Both the position numbers and the translations under genes were made by a program. This document shows positions 61,358 through 64,000 of a stretch of DNA of 64,000 nucleotides, one piece after another (within the stretch, counting starts at the first letter, position 1; each line of letters begins with the position of its first letter). This DNA comes from an uncultured Hyphomonadaceae bacterium. GTDB taxonomy: Bacteria; Pseudomonadota; Alphaproteobacteria; Caulobacterales; Maricaulaceae. Where the stretch lies: the NCBI GenBank assembly GCA_913058335.1, contig CAJXPX010000013.1:1-64000 (forward strand). Reading direction: 5' to 3'. Under the pieces are notes generated by a model. It was not told the origin of the DNA and did no database searches. It worked only from the letters and a program-made list of their open reading frames with translations.

Positions 61358-62242
61358 ATGATCGAAAAAGCATATCATGACCGTGAAGGTCACATCTGGA
61401 TAGACGGCGAGTTCAAAGATTGGCGGGAAACCAATGTCCACCTTCTTACCCACTCTTTGCATTACGGCTCTGCTGTTTTCGAAGGTGACAGAGCTTACGG
61501 CGGAGAAATTTTCAGGCTATCTGATCATTCAGACCGTCTTCTGAATTCAGCCAAACTTCTAGGCTATGAAATCCCTTATACGCGCGAACAAATTGATGCG
61601 GCTTGTAAAGAAACCTTGGAAAAATCCGGTTTAAAGGATGCCTACCTTCGTCCGGTAGCTTGGCGCGGCTCTGAAATGATGGGCGTCGCCTCCAAAAACA
61701 ATGAAATTCATTTAGCCGTCGCTTGCTGGCATTGGGGCAGCTATTTTTCAGACAAAATGAAAGGCATTCGCCTCTGTATTTCTGATTGGAAACGCCCAGC
61801 GCCCGATACAATTCCGTCCAAATCAAAGGCGGCAGGCCTTTACATGATTTGCACCTTGTCAAAAGATGCCGCCGCCGCCAAAGGTTTTGATGACGCCCTT
61901 ATGTTTGATTACCGGGGACGCGTTGCCGAATGCACCGGCGCGCATATCTTTTTTGTTCGCGGAGAGGAACTTCATACACCGACAAATGATATTCTGCTCG
62001 AGGGTATAACGCATGATAGCGTTATCAAACTTGCAGAAGCTCGCGGCTATAAAGTTTTCAAACGTGATATTCACCCCTCGGAAATGGCCCATTTCGATGA
62101 GTGTTTTGTTGTTGGAACAGCGGCGGAAGTGACGCCGGTTCGGGAGATTGACGGCATCCATTATAAGCCGGGGAAAGTCTGCGAAGCGCTTGTTCAAGAT
62201 TATGATAACGCCGTGAATCGGCGTGGAAAAGTGACGTTTTAA
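61358..62242 (+). CDS. ilvE: branched-chain amino acid aminotransferase
   Basis: A 294-residue class IV PLP aminotransferase for the last step of valine, leucine and isoleucine synthesis. THSLHYGSAVFEGDRAY is the family N-terminal segment; the PLP lysine lies in PSKSKAAGLYM (about residue 156) and CTGAHIFFV and EGITHDSVIKLA are further signatures. The C-terminal half includes FFVGTAAEVTPVREIDG. Fold-type IV relatives such as 4-amino-4-deoxychorismate lyase and D-amino-acid transaminase are possible but the length and motifs fit IlvE. Followed by a strong terminator. Confidence 0.93.
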   Translation: MIEKAYHDREGHIWIDGEFKDWRETNVHLLTHSLHYGSAVFEGDRAYGGEIFRLSDHSDRLLNSAKLLGYEIPYTREQIDAACKETLEKSGLKDAYLRPVAWRGSEMMGVASKNNEIHLAVACWHWGSYFSDKMKGIRLCISDWKRPAPDTIPSKSKAAGLYMICTLSKDAAAAKGFDDALMFDYRGRVAECTGAHIFFVRGEELHTPTNDILLEGITHDSVIKLAEARGYKVFKRDIHPSEMAHFDECFVVGTAAEVTPVREIDGIHYKPGKVCEALVQDYDNAVNRRGKVTF

Positions 62243-62252
62243 TAGTCACTGT

Positions 62253-62283
62253 CGTCATTACCCGACTATATCGGGTAATGACG
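62253..62283. terminator. bidirectional terminator between ilvE and glyA
   Basis: CGTCATTACCCGA (62253-62265) pairs perfectly with TCGGGTAATGACG (62271-62283), 13 pairs with a five-base loop, 10 bases past the ilvE stop and 11 past the glyA stop. The T-tracts are short, but the stem and the convergent position support it. Confidence 0.8.
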
Positions 62284-62294
62284 CGCTTTAAATT

Positions 62295-63581
62295 TTACAA
62301 ATCAGAATAAATTGGGAAACGGGCCGTGAGAGCTTTCACGCGCTCTCGTACTGAAGCCTCAATGTCAGGGTTGCCTTTCGGATTTTCTGCCAAAGCATCT
62401 AGAACCTCAGCCATGAGTTTTCCGACTTCGCGAAACTCTTCTGTGCCAAAGCCGCGTGTCGTTCCTGCCGGTGAGCCGACACGGAGTCCGGACGTAACGG
62501 TGAATTTCTCTTTATCAAAAGGAATGCCGTTTTTATTACAGGTAATATAGGCGCGCTCTAACGCTTTTTCCGCCGCATTGCCTTTAACGCCTTTTGGGGA
62601 CAGATCAATTAATGCCAGATGTGTATCCGTCCCGCCTGTAACGACGGCATATCCTGCCTCGACCAGAGCTTCCGCCATAGCGCGGCAATTCTCAATGACC
62701 TGCTTGGCATAAGTTTTAAATTCCGGTTGCAGGCAGTCCTGAAAAGCGACAGCTTTCCCGGCAATAACGTGCATAAGCGGGCCGCCCTGCAGCCCGGGGA
62801 AAATCGCTGAGTTGAACTTCTTAGCGAGAGCTTCGTCATTCGTCAGAATCATCCCCCCTCTAGGGCCGCGAAGCGTTTTATGCGTTGTTGTTGTGGCGAC
62901 ATGAGCATGTGGAAACGGGCTAGGATGTTCTCCGCCGGCCACAAGACCCGCAAAATGCGCCATATCGACGTGAAGATAGGCGCCCACTTTATCCGCAATT
63001 TCACGAAAGCGAGCAAAGTCTATCTGGCGGGAATAGGCAGAGCCACCGCAGATGATAAGTTTGGGTTTGTTTTCGAGAGCCAGACGCTCCACCTGATCAT
63101 AATCAATCAGATGGGTATCCTCACGTACGCCATAAGTGACAGCTTTAAACCATTTGCCGGACATATTTGGCGGCGAGCCATGAGTCAGATGTCCCCCTGA
63201 CGCCAAATCCATCCCCATAATAGTATCACCGGGCTTTATCAGTGCCAAAAAGACCCCCTGATTAGCCTGTGATCCCGAATTTGGTTGTACATTCGCAAAT
63301 TTAACGCCGAATAACTTGCAGGCCCGCTCAATAGCGAGGGTCTCGGTTACATCGACGTGTTCACACCCACCATAATAACGCTTTCCGGGGTAGCCTTCGG
63401 CGTATTTATTGGTGTGGACCGACCCTTGAGCCTCCATGACGGCTTTGCTGACAATATTCTCCGACGCAATAAGCTCGATTTCATGCTGCTGACGCTCTAA
63501 CTCGTCTTTAATACTGTCATAGACAGCAGGGTCGCGCTCTTTGAGAGATTGAGAAAAATATCGACCCGTATAGTCAGTCAT
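62295..63581 (-). CDS. glyA: serine hydroxymethyltransferase
   Basis: A 428-residue PLP enzyme interconverting serine and glycine with tetrahydrofolate, the main one-carbon source and here also the supply of glycine for heme. Signatures are [34 protein letters not shown], and the PLP lysine in [16 protein letters not shown]. Full-length and well conserved. It follows hemA by about 105 bases in the same direction, with its own possible promoter in the gap; I see no riboswitch there. Confidence 0.97.
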   Translation of the reverse strand: MTDYTGRYFSQSLKERDPAVYDSIKDELERQQHEIELIASENIVSKAVMEAQGSVHTNKYAEGYPGKRYYGGCEHVDVTETLAIERACKLFGVKFANVQPNSGSQANQGVFLALIKPGDTIMGMDLASGGHLTHGSPPNMSGKWFKAVTYGVREDTHLIDYDQVERLALENKPKLIICGGSAYSRQIDFARFREIADKVGAYLHVDMAHFAGLVAGGEHPSPFPHAHVATTTTHKTLRGPRGGMILTNDEALAKKFNSAIFPGLQGGPLMHVIAGKAVAFQDCLQPEFKTYAKQVIENCRAMAEALVEAGYAVVTGGTDTHLALIDLSPKGVKGNAAEKALERAYITCNKNGIPFDKEKFTVTSGLRVGSPAGTTRGFGTEEFREVGKLMAEVLDALAENPKGNPDIEASVRERVKALTARFPIYSDL

Positions 63582-63686
63582 TGTCCGCTCCGTTTGGGGT
63601 TTTGGCAGGTCTTAACTTCGTCGCAGACGAACGGCAATGCCTAGCTTAAAGAAATAAGGATAGAATCGTGTGCGTTATCGCCTCGG

Positions 63687-64000
63687 CTAAAGCGCTTGGG
63701 CGATGCCAGACGTTGTAAGTCCAAACTCTTCCCAAACGATTTCCAGGGCTTCCATCAGTTCGTCCATCATGGCGTCAGTGTGCAGCGGGCCGGGCGTGAA
63801 ACGAAGGCGCTCTTCGCCGCGCGGCACAGTTGGATAGTTAATAGGCTGTGCGTAGATTCCGAAATCCTCAATCAAACGGTCAGAAATCGCCTGACACTTA
63901 ACCGGATCGCCCACCATTAAGGGGACGATGTGGGTTGGACCATCAACAAAAGGATAGCCCGCATCGCGTAATCTGGATTTGAGTGAATTGGCACGTTCGT
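63687..64000 (-). CDS. hemA: 5-aminolevulinate synthase, C-terminal part (runs off the window)
   Basis: The last ~104 codons of a gene that continues beyond position 64000. The visible part reads through RANSLKSRLRDAGYP, HIVPLMVGDPVKC, then QPINYPTVPRGEERLRFTPGPLHT, matching the C-terminus of the alphaproteobacterial 5-aminolevulinate synthase, which condenses glycine and succinyl-CoA in the first step of heme synthesis. The family is close to that of Spt, but the PTVPRGEERLRFTP motif is characteristic of HemA. Being next to glyA, which makes glycine, is fitting. Start and catalytic lysine are outside the window. Confidence 0.9.
   Translation of the reverse strand, partial: ERANSLKSRLRDAGYPFVDGPTHIVPLMVGDPVKCQAISDRLIEDFGIYAQPINYPTVPRGEERLRFTPGPLHTDAMMDELMEALEIVWEEFGLTTSGIAQAL

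Noticed and set aside
63582-63686. Glycine riboswitch before glyA
   Set aside because: The 105-base gap is short and shows no recognisable tandem aptamer or conserved core.

Overview
The window looks like chromosomal DNA of a marine, sphingolipid-making alphaproteobacterium of the Caulobacterales/Maricaulales type, perhaps close to Hyphomonadaceae or Robiginitomaculaceae. The evidence is a serine palmitoyltransferase locus arranged as in Caulobacter relatives, an alphaproteobacterial LexA box (GTTC-N7-GTTC) between ssb and uvrA, a full CtrA-type site (TTAA-N7-TTAA), a 5-aminolevulinate synthase of the glycine-using C4 type, and the SPOR-nagZ-scpA-scpB-tatABC and yajC-secDF blocks. Base composition is moderate and fairly even. 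I see no insertion sequence, prophage, CRISPR array, rRNA or tRNA. The taxonomic placement is inference.

Layout. Positions 1-7.0 kb: a methyltransferase, gyrA, a Cu/Zn superoxide dismutase lipoprotein with a methionine-rich spacer, and a DUF2330 / orphan RnfD-like pair behind a perfect palindrome. 7.0-17.8 kb: ssb and uvrA sharing an SOS box, a membrane protein, trmFO, a DUF2157/GDYXXLXY membrane pair, an NDUFAF6-like squalene-synthase-fold protein, and a nickel superoxide dismutase operon (small His-rich membrane protein, sodN, sodX). 17.8-31.6 kb: protein export (secF, secD, yajC, tatC, tatB, tatA), a LysM protein, chromosome segregation (scpB, scpA), cell-wall recycling and division (nagZ, SPOR protein), then gor, rpiA, glmU, gph and a 66-residue conserved-looking protein. 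31.6-32.5 kb: an XRE regulator behind a repeat-bearing AT-rich region.

The most interesting region is 32.5-49.0 kb, about 16.5 kb that appears devoted to making, decorating and exporting anionic sphingolipids. One minus-strand operon (48956 to 44761) encodes a fatty acyl-AMP ligase, an epimerase-type ceramide reductase, an acyl carrier protein and serine palmitoyltransferase. A plus-strand operon (40606 to 44757) encodes an LptF/LptG-type permease pair, a lipid kinase of the ceramide/diacylglycerol kinase family and a TAM41-type cytidylyltransferase-like protein. A divergent minus-strand run (40504 to 32484) encodes a DUF2141 secreted protein, a GNAT protein of the bacterial ceramide synthase type, a nucleotidyltransferase, a MOP-family flippase, a HAD-IB phosphatase, a CDP-glycerol-glycerophosphotransferase-like GT-B protein, a cyclopropane-fatty-acid-synthase-family methyltransferase and an LpxO-like dioxygenase. 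Together they suggest a route serine + acyl-ACP -> 3-ketosphinganine -> (keto)ceramide -> ceramide-1-phosphate -> phosphoglycerate-type headgroup, with a dedicated inner-membrane extractor.

From 49.2 kb to the end: a YcgN cysteine-cluster protein, a class A penicillin-binding protein, a PAN+CAP secreted protein, an acyl-CoA dehydrogenase pair, a TolB-like/TPR signalling protein, trhO, a glutathione S-transferase, a YbjN protein, an EnvZ/OmpR-like two-component pair, a branched-chain aminotransferase, glyA, and the C-terminal end of hemA running off the window.
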